64,000 nucleotides of DNA, taken from Aurelia coerulea (lineage: Eukaryota > Cnidaria > Scyphozoa > Semaeostomeae > Ulmaridae). The notes under the pieces were generated by a model. It did not search any database. It was not told the DNA's origin and saw only the letters and a list, made by a program, of their open reading frames with translations. Within the stretch, counting starts at the first letter, position 1. Each line of letters begins with the position of its first letter. A program made the position numbers and the translations under genes. Shown one piece after another: positions 24,856 to 38,400 of the stretch. The DNA lies in the NCBI GenBank assembly GCA_039566865.1, contig CM076948.1, positions 18,363,001-18,427,000 on the forward strand. The letters are read 5' to 3'.

Positions 24856-27800
24856 TAGCTACCAAAGTGCGTCAATCCACAGTTTTTCTTTTTAAATTTT
24901 GTTTTCTTTGAGAGAAGAATTATTTAATTAATCGATGTTCGTTGATGCAGTAAAAAAAAACGACACTAAAGAAAAAACTAATGTCTATAGTAATGTTTCC
25001 AAGAAGGGTTGCTGCAGCACTAACATAGTGCTATAAAAGAAATTACTGGCAGAACTAAAGTTTTAAAGAACGATGAGTGCAATTCTCTTTATAATATAAA
25101 TTGTCGCTACTAAAGTACGTTAACCCACACTTTTTGTGTTTATATTTTGTGTTCTTTGAGAAAATAAACATTTAATTAATAGATTCTTGTTGATGCAGTA
25201 AAGCTAAAATGAGACGAAAGAAAAAACTAATGGCTATAGTAATGTTTCCAAGAATGGTTGCTGCAGGACTAATGAAGTGCTATAAAAGAAGTTACTGACA
25301 GAACTAAAGTTTTAAAGAACGATGAGTGCAATTCTCTTTATAATATAAATTGTAGCTGCTAAAGTACGTTAAGCCACACTTTTTTGTTTATATTTTGTGT
25401 TCTTTAAGAAAATAAACATTTTATTAATCGATGTTTGTTGATGCAGTAAAGCTAAAATGAGACTAAAGAAAAGACTAATGGCTATAGTAATATTTCCAAG
25501 AAGGGTTGCTGCAGCACTAATAGAGTGCTATGAAAGAAATTACTGGCAGAACTAAAGTCTTAAAGAACGATGAGTGCATTTCTCTTTATAATATAAATTG
25601 TAGCTACTAAAGTACGTTAACCCACACTTTTTGTGTTTATATGTTGATTTCTTTGAGAAAATAAACATTTTATTAATCGATGTTTTTTATGCAGTAAAGC
25701 TAAAATGAGACTAAAGAAAAAACTAATGTCTATAGTAATGTTTCCAAGAATGGATGCTGCAGCACTAAAAAAGTGCTATAAAAGAAGTTACTGGCAGAAC
25801 TAAAGTTATAAAGGAAGATGAGCGCAATCCTCTTTATAATATAAATTGTAGCTACTAGAGTACGTCAATCCACAGTTTTTGTTTTTTACTTTTGTTTTCT
25901 TTGAGAGAAGAATTATTTAATTAATCTATGTTCGTTTATGCAGTAAAGCTAAAACGACACTAAAGAAAAAACTAATGTCTATAGTAATGTTTCCAAGAAG
26001 GGTTGCTGCATCACTAATAGAGTGCTATGAAAGAAATTACTGGCAGAACTAAAGTTTTAAAGAACGATGAGTGCAATTCTCTTTATGATATAAATTGTAG
26101 CTACTAAAGTACGTTAACCCACACTTTTCGTGTTTATATTTTGTTTTTGTTGAGAAATGAAAAAAATAATTAATCGATGTTTGTTTATGCAGTAAAGATG
26201 ATAAAATGAGACTAAGGAAAAAACTAATGTCCATAGTAATGTTTCCAAGAAGGGTTGCTTTAGCACTAATATAGTGCTATAAAAGAAATTACTGGCAGAA
26301 CTAAAGCTTTAAAGAACGATGAGTGCAATTCTCTTTATGATATAAATTGTAGCTACTAAAGTAAGTTAACTAACACTTTTTGTGTTTATATCTTGTTTTG
26401 CTTGAGAAAATAAACATTTTATTAATCGATGTTTCTTTATGCAGTAAAGCTAAAATGAGACCAAAGAAAAAACTAATGTCTATAGTAATGTTTCCAAGAA
26501 TGGTTGCTGCAGCACTAATAAAGTGCTATAAAAGAAGTTACTGGCAGAACTAAAGTTTTAAAAACGATGAGTGCAATACTCTTTATAATATAAATTGTAG
26601 CTACTAGAGTACGTCAATCCACAGTTTTTGTTTTTTAATTTTGTTTTCTTTGAGAGAAGAATTATTTAATTAATCGATGTTTTTTATGCAGTAAAGCTAA
26701 AATGAGACTAAAGAAAAAACTAATGTCTATAGTAATGTTTCCAAAAATGGTTGCTGCAGCACTAATAAAGTGCTATAAAAGAAGTTACTGGCAGAACTAA
26801 AGTTTTAAAGAACGATGAGTGCAATACTCTTTATAATATAAATTGTAGGTACTAAAGTACGTTAACTAACACTTTTTGTGTTTATATCTTGTTTTCTTCG
26901 AGAAAATAAACATTTTATTAATAGATGTTTGTTTATGTAGTAAAGCTAAAACGACACTAAAGAAAAAACTAATGTCTATAGTAATATTTCCAAGAATGGT
27001 TGCTGCAGCACTAATAAAGTGCTATAAAAGAAGTTACTGGCAGAACTAAAGTTTTAAAAACGATGAGTGCAATACTCTTTATAATATAAATTGTAGCTGC
27101 TAAAGTACGTTATCCCACACTATTTTTGTTTATATTTTGTGATCTTTGAGAAAATAAACATTTAATTAATAGATTCTTGTTGATGCAGTAAAGCTAAAAT
27201 GAGACGAAAGAGAAAACTAATGGCTATATCAATGTTTCCAAGAATGGTTGCTGCAGCACTGATATAATGCCATAAAAGATGTTACTTGCAGAACTAAAGT
27301 TTTAAAGAACGATGAGTTCAATTCTCTTTATAATATGAATTGTAGCCACTAAAGTACGTTAATCCACAGTTTTTGTGTTTATATTTTGTTTTCTTTAAGA
27401 AAATAAACACTTTATTAATCGATGTTTGTTGATGCAGTAAAGCTAAAATGAGACTAAAGAAAAGACTAATGGCTATAGTAATGTTTCCAAGAAGGATTGC
27501 TGCAGCACTAATAGAGTGCTATGAAAGAAATTACTGGCAGAACTAAAGTTTTAAAGAACGATGAGTGCACTTCTCTTTATAATATAAATTGTAGCTGCTA
27601 AAGTACGTTAACCCACACTATTTTTGTATATATTTTGTTTTCTTTGAGAAAATAAACATTTTATTAATCGATGTTTTTTATGCAGTAAAGCTAAAATGAG
27701 ACTAAAGAAAAAACTAATGTCTATAGTAATGTTTCCGAGTATGGTTGCTGCAACACTAACATAGTGCTATAAAAAAAGTTACTGGCAGAACTAAAGTTTT

Positions 27801-30800
27801 AAAGAACGATGAGTGCAATTCTCTTTATGATATAAATTGTAGCTACTAAAGTACGTCAATCCACAGTTTTTGTTTTTTAATTTTGTTTTCTTTGAGAGAA
27901 GAATTATTTAATTAATCGATGTTTTTTATGCAGTAAAGCTAAAATGAGACTAAAGAGAAAACTAAAGTCTATAGTAATGTTTCCAAGAATGGTTGCTGCA
28001 GCACTAATATAGTGCTATCAAAGAAGTTACTGACAGAACTAAAGTTTTAAAGAACGATGAGTGCAATTCTCCTTATAATATAAATTGTAACTGCTAAAGT
28101 ACGTTAACCCACACTTTTTTTGTTTATATTTTGTGTTCTTTGAGAAAATAAACATTTAATTAATAGATTCTTGTTGATGCAGTAAAGCTAAAATGAGACG
28201 AAAGAGAAAACTAATGGCTATAGCAATGTTTCCAAGAATGGTTGCTGCAGCACTGATATAATGCTATAAAAGAAGTTACCTGCAGAACTAAAGTTTTAAA
28301 GAACGATGAGTGCATATCTCTTCATAATATAAATTGTAGCTGCTAAAGTACGTTAATCCACAGTTTTTGTGTTTATATTTTGTTTTCTTTAAGAAAATAA
28401 ACATTTTATTAATCGATGTTTGTTTATGCAGTAAAGCTAAAATGAGACTAAAGAAAAGACTAATGGCAATAGTAATGTTTCAAAGAAGGGTTGCTGCAGC
28501 ACTAATAAAGTGCTATGAAAGAAATTACTGGCAGAACCAAAGTTTTAAAGAACGATGAGTGCACTTCTCTTTATAATATAAATTGTAGCTACTAAAGTAC
28601 GTTAACCCACACTTTTTGTGTTTATATTTGGTTTTCTTTGAGAAAATGTACATTTTATTAATCGATGTTTTTATGCAGTAAAGCTAAAATGAGACTAAAG
28701 AAAAAACTAATGTCTATAGTAATGTTTCCAAGAATGGTTGCTGCGGCACTAACATAGTGCTATAAAAGAAGATACTGGCAGAACTAAAGTTTTAAAGAAC
28801 GATGAGTGCAATTCTCTTTATAATATAAATTGTCGCTACTCAAGTACGTTAACTCACACTTTTTGTGTTTCTATCTGGTTTTCCTTGAGAAAATAAACAT
28901 TTTATTAATAGAAGTTTGTCTATGCAGTAAAGATAAAATGAGACTAAAGAAAAAACTAATGTCTATAGTAATGTTTCCAAGAATGGTTGCTGCAGCACTA
29001 ATAAAGTGCTATAAAAGAAGTTACTGGCAGAACTAAAGTTTTAAAGAACGATGAGTGCAATACTCTTTATAATATAAATTGTAGCTACTAAAGTACGTTA
29101 CCTAACACGTTTCGTGTTTATATTTTGTTTTCTTTGAGAAAACAAACATTTAATTAATCGATGTTTTTTATGCAGTAAAGCTAAAATGAGACTAAAGAAA
29201 AAACTAATGGCTATAGTAATGTTTCCAAGAAGGGTTGCTGCAACACTAATAGAGTGCTATGAAAGAAGTTACTGGCAGAACTTAAGTTTTAAAGAACGAT
29301 GAGTGCATTTCTCTTTATAATATATAAATTGTAGCTACTAAAGTACGTTAACCCACACTTTTTGTGTTTATATTTTGTTTTCTTTGAGAAAATAAGCATT
29401 TAATTAATCGATGTTTTTTATGCAGTAAAGCTAAAATGAGACTAAAGAAAAAACTAATGTCTATAGCAATGTTTCCAAGAATGGTTGCTGCAGCACTAAT
29501 ATAGTGCTATAAAAGAAGATACTGGCAGAACTAAAGTTTTAAAGAACGATGAGTGCAATTCTCTTTATAATATAAATTGTCGCTACTCAAGTAAGTTAAC
29601 TCACACTTTATGTGTTTCTATCTTGTTTTCCTTGACAAAATAAACATTATATTAATAGATGTTTGTTTATGCAGTAAAGATAAAATGAGACTAAAGAAAA
29701 AACTAATGTCTATAGTAATGTTTCCAAGAATGGTTGCTGCAGCACTAATAGAGTGCTATGAAAGAAATTACTGGCAGAACTAAAGTTTTAAAGAACGATG
29801 AGTGCATTTCTCTTTATAATATAAATTGTAGCTACTAAAGTACGTTAACCCACACTTTTTGTGTTTATATTTTGTTTTCTTTGAAAAAATAAATATTTAA
29901 TTAATCGATGTTTTTTATGCAGTAAAGCTAAAATGAGACTAAAGAAAAAGCTAATGTCTATAGTAATGTTTCCAAGAATGGTTGCTGCAACACTAATATA
30001 GTGCTATAAAAGAAGTTACTGACAGAACTAAAGTTTTAAAGAACGATGAGTGCAATTCTCTTTATAATATAAATTGTAGCTACTAAAGTACGTTACCTAA
30101 CACGTTTCGTGTCTATATTTTGTTTTCTTTGATAAAGTAAACATCTAATTAATCGATGTTCGTTTATGTAGTAAAGATAAAACGAGACTAAAGAAAAAAC
30201 TAATGTCTATAGTAATGTTTCCAAGAATGGTTGCTGCAACAATAATATAGTGCTATAAAAGAAATTACTGGTAGAACTAAAGTTTTAAAGAACGATGAGT
30301 GCAATTCTCTTTATAATATAAATTGTTGCTACTAAAGTACGTTATCCCACACTTTATGTGTTTATATTCTGTTTTCTTTAATAAAATAAACATTTTATTA
30401 ATCGATGTTTGTTTATGCAGTAAAGCTAAAATGAGACTAAAGAAAAAACTAATGGCTATAGTAATGTTTCCAAGAAGGGTTGCTGCAACACTAATAGAGT
30501 GCTATGAAAGAAATTACTGGCAGAACTAAAGTTTTAAAGAACGATGAGTGCATTTCTCTTTATAATATAAATTGTAGCTACTAAAGTACGGTAACCCACA
30601 CTTTTTGTGTTTAATTTTGTTTTCTTTGAGAAAATAAACATTTTATTAATCGATGTTTTTTATGCAGTAAAGCTAAAATGAGACTAAAGAAAAAGCTAAT
30701 GTCTATAGTAATGTTTCCAAGAATGGATGCTGCAACACTAATATAGTGCTATAAAAGAAGTTACTGACAGAACTAAAGTTTTAAAGAACGATGAGTGCAA

Positions 30801-33800
30801 TTCTCTTTATAATATAAATTGTAGCTGCTAAAGTACGTTTACCCACACTTTTTTTGTATATATTTTGTGTTCTTTGAGACAATAAACATTTAATTAATAG
30901 ATTCTTGTTGATTCAGTAAAGCTAAAATGAGACGAAAGAGAAAACTAATGGCTATAGCAATGTTTCCAAGAATGGTTGCTGCAGCACTGATATAATGCTA
31001 TAAAAGAAGTTACTTGCAGAACTAAAGTTTTAAGAACGATGAGTGCATTTCTCTTTATAATATAAATTGTAGCTACTAAAGTACGTTAACCCACACTTTT
31101 TGTGTTTATATTTTGTTTTCTTTGAGAAAACAAACATTTTATTAATCGATGTTTTTTATGCAGTAAAGCTAAAGTGACACTAAAGAAAAAACTAATGTCT
31201 ATAGTAATGTTTCCAAGAATGGTTGCTGAACCACTAACATAGTGCTATAAAAGAAGATAATGGCAGAACTAAAGTTTTAAAGAACGATGAGTGCAATTCT
31301 CTTTATAATATAAATTGTTGCTACAAAAGTACGTTATCCCACACTTTATGTGTTTATATTCTGTTTTCTTTAATAAAATAAACATTTTATTAATCGATGG
31401 TTGTTTATGCAGTAAAGCTAAAATGAGACTAAAGAAAAAACTAATGGCTATAGTAATGTTTCCAAGAAGGGTTGCTGCAACACTAATAGAGTGCTATGAA
31501 AGAAATTACTGGCAGAACTAAAGTTTTAAAGAACGATGAGTGCATTTCTCTTTATAATATAAATTGTAGCTACTAAAGTACGTTAACCCACACTTTTTGT
31601 GTTTATATTTTGTTTTCTTTGAGAAAATAAACATTTTATTAATCGATGTTTTTTATGCAGTAAAGCTAAAATGAGACTAAAGAAAAAACTAATGTCTATA
31701 GTAATGTTTCCAAGAATGGTTGCTGCAGCAATAATATAGTGCTATAAAAGAAATTACTGGTAGAACTAAAGTTTTAAAGAACGATGAGTGCAATTCTCTT
31801 TATAATATAAATTGTTGCTACTAAAGTATGTTATCCCACACTTTATGTGTTTATATTTTGTTTTCTTTAATAAAATAAACATTTTATTAATCGATGTTTG
31901 TTTATGCAGTAAAGCTAAAATGAGACTAAAGAAAAAACTAATGGCTATAGTAATGTTTCCAAGAAGGGTTGCTGCAGCACTAATAGAGTGCTATGAAAGA
32001 AATTACTGGCAGAACTAAAGTTTTAAAGAACGATGAGTGCATTTCTCTTTATAATATAAATTGTAGCTACTAAAGTACGTTAACCCACACTTTTTGTGTT
32101 TATATTTTGTTTTCTTTGAGAAAATAAACATTTTATTAATCGATGTTTTTTATGCAGTAAAGCTAAAATGAGACTAAAGAAAAAACTAATGTCTATAGTA
32201 ATGTTTCCAAGAATGGTTGCTGCAGCACTAATATAGTGCTATAAAAGAAGTTATTGACAGAACTAAAGTTTTAAAGAACGATGAGTGCAATTCTCTTTAT
32301 AATATAAATTGTAGCTGCTAAAGTACGTTAACCCACACTTTCTTTGTATATATTTTGTGTTCTTTGAGACAATAAACATTTAATTAATAGATTCTTGTTG
32401 ATTCAGTAAAGCTAAAATGAGACGAAAGAGAAAACTAATGGCTATAGCAATGTTTCCAAGAATGGTTGCTGCAGCACTGATATAATGCTATAAAAGAAGT
32501 TACTTGCAGAACTAAAGTTTTAAGAACGATGAGTGCATTTCTCTTTATAATATAAATTGTAGCTACTAAAGTACGTTAACCCACACTTTCTGTGTTTATA
32601 TTTTGTTTTCTTTGAGAAAACAAACATTTTATTAATCGATGTTTTTTATGCAGTAAAGCTAAAGTGACACTAAAGAAAAAACTAATGTCTATAGTAATGT
32701 TTCCAAGAATGGTTGCTGCACCACTAACATAGTGCTATAAAAGAAGTTACTGACAGAACTAAAGTTTTAAAGAACGATGAGTGCAATTCTCTTTATAATA
32801 TAAATTGTAGCTACTAAAGTACGTTAACCCACACTTTTTTTGTATATATTTTGTGTTCTTTGAGACAATAAACATTTAATTAATAGATTCTTGTTGATTC
32901 AGTAAAGCTAAAATGAGACGAAAGAGAAAACTAATGGCTATAGCAATGTTTCCAAGAATGGTTGCTGCAGCACTGATATAATGCTATAAAAGAAGTTACT
33001 TGCAGAACTAAAGTTTTAAGAACGATGAGTGCATTTCTCTTTATAATATAAATTGTAGCTACTAAAGTACGTTAACCCACACTTTTTGTGTTTATATTTT
33101 GTTTTCTTTGAGAAAACAAACATTTTATTAATCGATGTTTTTTATGCAGTAAAGCTAAAGTGACACTAAAGAAAAAACTAATGTCTATAGTAATGTTTCC
33201 AAGAATGGTTGCTGAACCACTAACATAGTGCTATAAAAGAAGATAATGGCAGAACTAAAGTTTTAAAGAACGATGAGTGCAATTCTCTTTATAATATAAA
33301 TTGTTGCTACAAAAGTACGTTATCCCACACTTTATGTGTTTATATTCTGTTTTCTTTAATAAAATAAACATTTTATTAATCGATGGTTGTTTATGCAGTA
33401 AAGCTAAAATGAGACTAAAGAAAAAACTAATGGCTATAGTAATGTTTCCAAGAAGGGTTGCTGCAACACTAATAGAGTGCTATGAAAGAAATTACTGGCA
33501 GAACTAAAGTTTTAAAGAACGATGAGTGCATTTCTCTTTATAATATAAATTGTAGCTACTAAAGTACGTTAACCCACACTTTTTGTGTTTATATTTTGTT
33601 TTCTTTGAGAAAATAAACATTTTATTAATCGATGTTTTTTATGCAGTAAAGCTAAAATGAGACTAAAGAAAAAACTAATGTCTATAGTAATGTTTCCAAG
33701 AATGGTTGCTGCAGCAATAATATAGTGCTATAAAAGAAATTACTGGTAGAACTAAAGTTTTAAAGAACGATGAGTGCAATTCTCTTTATAATATAAATTG

Positions 33801-34898
33801 TTGCTACTAAAGTATGTTATCCCACACTTTTTGTGTTTATATTTTGTTTTCTTTAATAAAATAAACATTTTATTAATCGATGTTTGTTTATGCAGTAAAG
33901 CTAAAATGAGACTAAAGAAAAAACTAATGGCTATAGTAATGTTTCCAAGAAGGGTTGCTGCAGCACTAATAGAGTGCTATGAAAGAAATTACTGGCAGAA
34001 CTAAAGTTTTAAAGAACGATGAGTGCATTTCTCTTTATAATATAAATTGTAGCTACTAAAGTACGTTAACCCACACTTTTTGTGTTTATATTTTGTTTTC
34101 TTTGAGAAAATAAACATTTAATTAATCGATGTTTTTTATGCAGTAAAGCTAAAATGAGACTAAAGAAAAAGCTAATGTCTATAGTAATGTTTCCAAGAAT
34201 GGTTGCTGCAACACTAATATAGTGCTATAAAAGAAGTTATTGACAGAACTAAAGTTTTAAAGAACGATGAGTGCAATTCTCTTTATAATATAAATTGTAG
34301 CTGCTAAAGTACGTTAACCCACACTTTTTTTGTATATATTTTGTGTTCTTTGAGACAATAAACATTTAATTTATAGATTCTTGTTGATTCAGTAAAGCTA
34401 AAATGAGACGAAAGAGAAAACTAATGGCTATAGCAATGTTTCCAAGAATGGTTGCTGCAGCACTGATATAATGCTATTAAAGAAGTTACTTGCAGAACTA
34501 AAGTTTTAAGAACGATGAGTGCATTTCTCTTTATAATATAAATTGTAGCTACTAAAGTACGTTAACCCACACTTTCTGTGTTTATATTTTGTTTTCTTTG
34601 AGAAAACAAACATTTTATTAATCGATGTTTTTTATGCAGTAAAGCTAAAGTGACACTAAAGAAAAAACTAATGTCTATAGTAATGTTTCCAAGAATGGTT
34701 GCTGCACCACTAACAAAGTGCTATAAAAGAAGATAATGGCAGAACTGAAGTTTTAAAGAACGATGAGTGCAATTCTCTTTATAATATAAATTGTTGCTAC
34801 TAAAGTACGTTATCCCACACTTTATGTGTTTATATTCTGTTTTCTTTAATAAAATAAACATTTTGTTAATCGATGTTTGTTTATGCAGTAAAGCTAAA

Positions 34899-34997
34899 AT
34901 GAGACTAAAGAAAAAACTAATGGCTATAGTAATGTTTCCAAGAAGGGTAGCTGCAGCACTAATAGAGTGCTATGAAAGAAATTACTGGCAGAATTAA
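34899..34997 (+). other. recurrent 32-codon open frame inside the satellite unit (probably not a gene)
   Basis: An ATG followed by 31 sense codons and TAA lies in this unit, and the same frame recurs in many others. Units with AATAGAGTGC or AATAAAGTGC read through to CAGAACTAA (32 codons). Units with AATATAGTGC stop at the TAG (22 codons). The peptide begins MRLKKKLM and continues with the hydrophobic stretch AIVMF, so it superficially resembles a cationic leader. Common variants change amino acids (Ser/Ala, Val/Ala, Met/Arg) and some copies lose the ATG (AAAATAAG at about 14344 and 14592), so I see no sign of protein-level constraint. Longer frames of 60-76 codons in some units depend on TTG or GTG starts. 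Confidence 0.3.
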
Positions 34998-35443
34998 AGT
35001 TTAAAGAAAGATGAGTGCATTTCTCTTTATAATATAAATTGTAGCTACTAAAGTACGTTAACCCACACTTTTTGTGTTTATATTTTGTTTTCTTTGAGAA
35101 AATAAACATTTTATTAATCGATGTTTTTTATGCAGTAAAGCTAAAATGAGACTAAAGAAAAAGCTAATGTCTATAGTAATGTTTCCAAGAATGGTTGCTG
35201 CAACACTAATATAGTGCTATAAAAGAAGTTACTGACAGAACTAAAGTTTTAAAGAACGATGAGTGCAATTCTCTTTATAATATAAATTGTAGCTGCTAAA
35301 GTACGTTAACCCACACTTTTTTTGTATATATTTTGTGTTCTTTGAGACAATAAACATTTAATTAATAGATTCTTGTTGATTCAGTAAAGCTAAAATGAGA
35401 CTAAGAAAAAACTAATGTCTATAGTAATGTTTCCAAGAATGGT

Positions 35444-35466
35444 TGCTGCAGCACTAATAAAGTGCT
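35444..35466 (+). repeat. conserved inverted repeat of the satellite unit (example copy)
   Basis: In this copy AGCACT (35450-35455) and AGTGCT (35461-35466) form a perfect 6-bp inverted repeat around the loop AATAA. It overlaps the 10-bp palindrome TGCTGCAGCA at 35444-35453. In other units the loop reads AATAT, AATAG, TATAT, TTTAT or AACAT while both arms stay intact. That is the pattern expected if the pairing rather than the loop sequence is kept. Function is unknown: it may be a cruciform or RNA hairpin, or a relic of homogenisation. Confidence 0.75.
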
Positions 35467-38400
35467 ATAAAAGAAGTTACTGGCAGAACTAAAGTTTTAA
35501 AGAACGATGAGTGCAATACTCTTTATAATATAAATTGTAGCTACTAAAGTACGTTACCTAACACGTTTCGTGTTTATATTTTGTTTTCTTTGATAAAGTA
35601 AACATCTAATTAATCGATGTTCGTTTATGTAGTAAAGATAAAACGAGACTAAAGAAAAAACTAATGTCTATAGTAATGTTTCCAAGAATGGTTGCTGCAG
35701 CAATAATATAGTGCTATAAAAGAAATTACTGGTAGAACTAAAGTTTTAAAGAACGATGAGTGCAATTCTCTTTATAATATAAATTGTTGCTACTAAAGTA
35801 CGTTATCCCACACTTTATGTGTTTATATTCTGTTTTCTTTAATAAAATAAACATTTTATTAATCGATGTTTGTTTATGCAGTAAAGCTAAAATGAGACTA
35901 ACGAAAAAACTAATGGCTATAGTAATGTTTCCAAGAAGGGTTGCTGCAGCAATAATATAGTGCTATGAAAGAAATTACTGGCAGAACTAAAGTTTTAAAG
36001 AACGATGAGTGCATTTCTCTTTATAATATAAATTGTAGCTACTAAAGTACGTTAACCCACACTTTTTGTGTTTATATTTTGTTTTCTTTGAGAAAATAAA
36101 CATTTTATTAATCGATGTTTTTTATGCAGTAAAGCTAAAATGAGACTAAAGAAAAAACTAATGTCTATAGTAATGTTTCCAAGAATGGTTGCTGCAACAC
36201 TAATATAGTGCTATAAAAGAAGTTACTGACAGAACTAAAGTTTTAAAGAACGATGAGTGCAATTCTCTTTATAATATAAATTGTAGCTGCTAAAGTACGT
36301 TAACCCACACTTTTTTTGTATATATTTTGTGTTCTTTGAGACAATAAACATTTAATTAATAGATTCTTGTTGATTCAGTAAAGCTAAAATGAGACGAAAG
36401 AGAAAACTAATGGCTATAGCAATGTTTCCAAGAATGGTTGCTGCAGCACTGATATAATGCTATAAAAGAAGTTACTTGCAGAACTAAAGTTTTAAGAACG
36501 ATGAGTGCATTTCTCTTTATAATATAAATTGTAGCTACTAAAGTACGTTAACCCACACTTTTTGTGTTTATATTTTGTTTTCTTTGAGAAAACAAACATT
36601 TTATTAATCGATGTTTTTTATGCAGTAAAGCTAAAGTGACACTAAAGAAAAAACTAATGTCTATAGTAATGTTTCCAAGAATGGTTGCTGCACCACTAAC
36701 ATAGTGCTATAAAAGAAGATACTGGCAGAACTAAAGTTTTAAAGAACGATGAGTGCAATTCTCTTTATAATATAAATTGTCGCTACTAAAGTACGTTAAC
36801 TAACACTTTTTGTGTTTATATCTTGTTTTGCTTGAGAAAATAAACATTTTATTAATCGATGTTTTTTATGCAGTTAAAGTGACACTAAAGCTAATGTCTA
36901 TAGTAATGTTTCCAAGAATGGTTGCTGCAGCACTAATAAAGTGCTATAAAAGAAGTTACTGGCAGAACTAAAGTTTTAAAGAACGAAGTGCAATACTCTT
37001 TATAATATAAATTGTAGGTACTAAAGTACGTTAACTAACACTTTTTGTGTTTATATCTTGTTTTCCTTGAGAAAATAAACATTTTATTAATCGATGTTTC
37101 TTTATGCAGTAAAGCTAAAATGAGACTAAAGAAAAAACTAATGTCTATAGTAATGTTTCCAAGAATGGTTGCTGCAGCACTAATATAGTGCTATAAAAGA
37201 AGTTACTGGCAGAACTAAAGTTTTAAAGAACGATGAGTGCAATACTCTTTATAATATAAATTGTAGCTACTAGAGTACGTCAATCCACAGTTTTTGCTTT
37301 TGAATTTTGTTTTCTTTGAGAGAAAAATTATTTAATTAAATCGATGTTCGTTTATGCATTAAAGCTAAATTGAGACTAAAGAAAGAGCTAATGTCTATAG
37401 TAATGTTTCCAAGAATGGTTGCTGCAGCACTAATATAGTGCTATAAAAGAAATTACTGGCAGAACTAAAGTTTTAAAGAACGATGAGTATAATTCTCTAT
37501 ATAATATAAATTTTAGCTACTAAAGTACGTTAATCAACACTTTTTGTGTTTATATTTTGTTTTCTTTGAGTAAATAAACATTTAATTAATCGATGTTTGT
37601 TTATGCAGTAAAGCTAACACAAGACTAAAGAAAAAATTAATGTCTATAGCAATGTTTCCAAGAATGGTTGCTGCAGCACTAATATAGTGCTATAAAAGAA
37701 GTTACTGGCAGAACTAAAGTTTTAAAGAACGATGAGTGCAATTCTCTTTATAATATAAATTGTAGCTGCTAAAGTACGTTAACCCACACTTTTTTTGTAT
37801 ATATTTTGTGTTCTTTGAGACAATAAACATTTAATTAATAGATTCTTGTTGATTCAGTAAAGCTAAAATGAGACGAAAGAGAAAACTAATGGCTATAGCA
37901 ATGTTTCCAAGAATGGTTGCTGCAGCACTGATATAATGCTATAAAAGAAGTTACTTGCAGAACTAAAGTTTTAAGAACGATGAGTGCATTTCTCTTTATA
38001 ATATAAATTGTAGCTACTAAAGTACGTTAACCCACACTTTTTGTGTTTATATTTTGTTTTCTTTGAGAAAACAAACATTTTATTAATCGATGTTTTTTAT
38101 GCAGTAAAGCTAAAGTGACACTAAAGAAAAAACTAATGTCTATAGTAATGTTTCCAAGAATGGTTGCTGCACCACTAACATAGTGCTATAAAAGAAGATA
38201 CTGGCAGAACTAAAGTTTTAAAGAACGATGAGTGCAATTCTCTTTATAATATAAATTGTCGCTACTAAAGTACGTTAACTAACACTTTTTGTGTTTATAT
38301 CTTGTTTTGCTTGAGAAAATAAACATTTTATTAATCGATGTTTCTTTATGCAGTAAAGCTAAAACGACACTAAAGAAAAAACTAATGTCTATAGTAATGT

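Larger units (their letters stand above)
30800..36720 (+). repeat. 8-unit higher-order repeat, period 1986 bp (about three copies)
   Basis: TAAGAACG (two A bases missing from the usual TTTTAAAGAACG) occurs at 31031, 32521, 33017, 34507 and 36493. GTTGATTCAG variants occur at 30911, 32401, 32897, 34387 and 36373. Both sets show the alternating spacing 1490, 496, 1490, which sums to 1986, and both also have 34387/34507 to 36373/36493 equal to 1986. The CTACAAAAGT variant is at 31321 and 33307, again 1986 bp apart. Copy-to-copy identity is very high by eye. Related but less regular units continue to about 39.3 kb. Confidence 0.88.
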
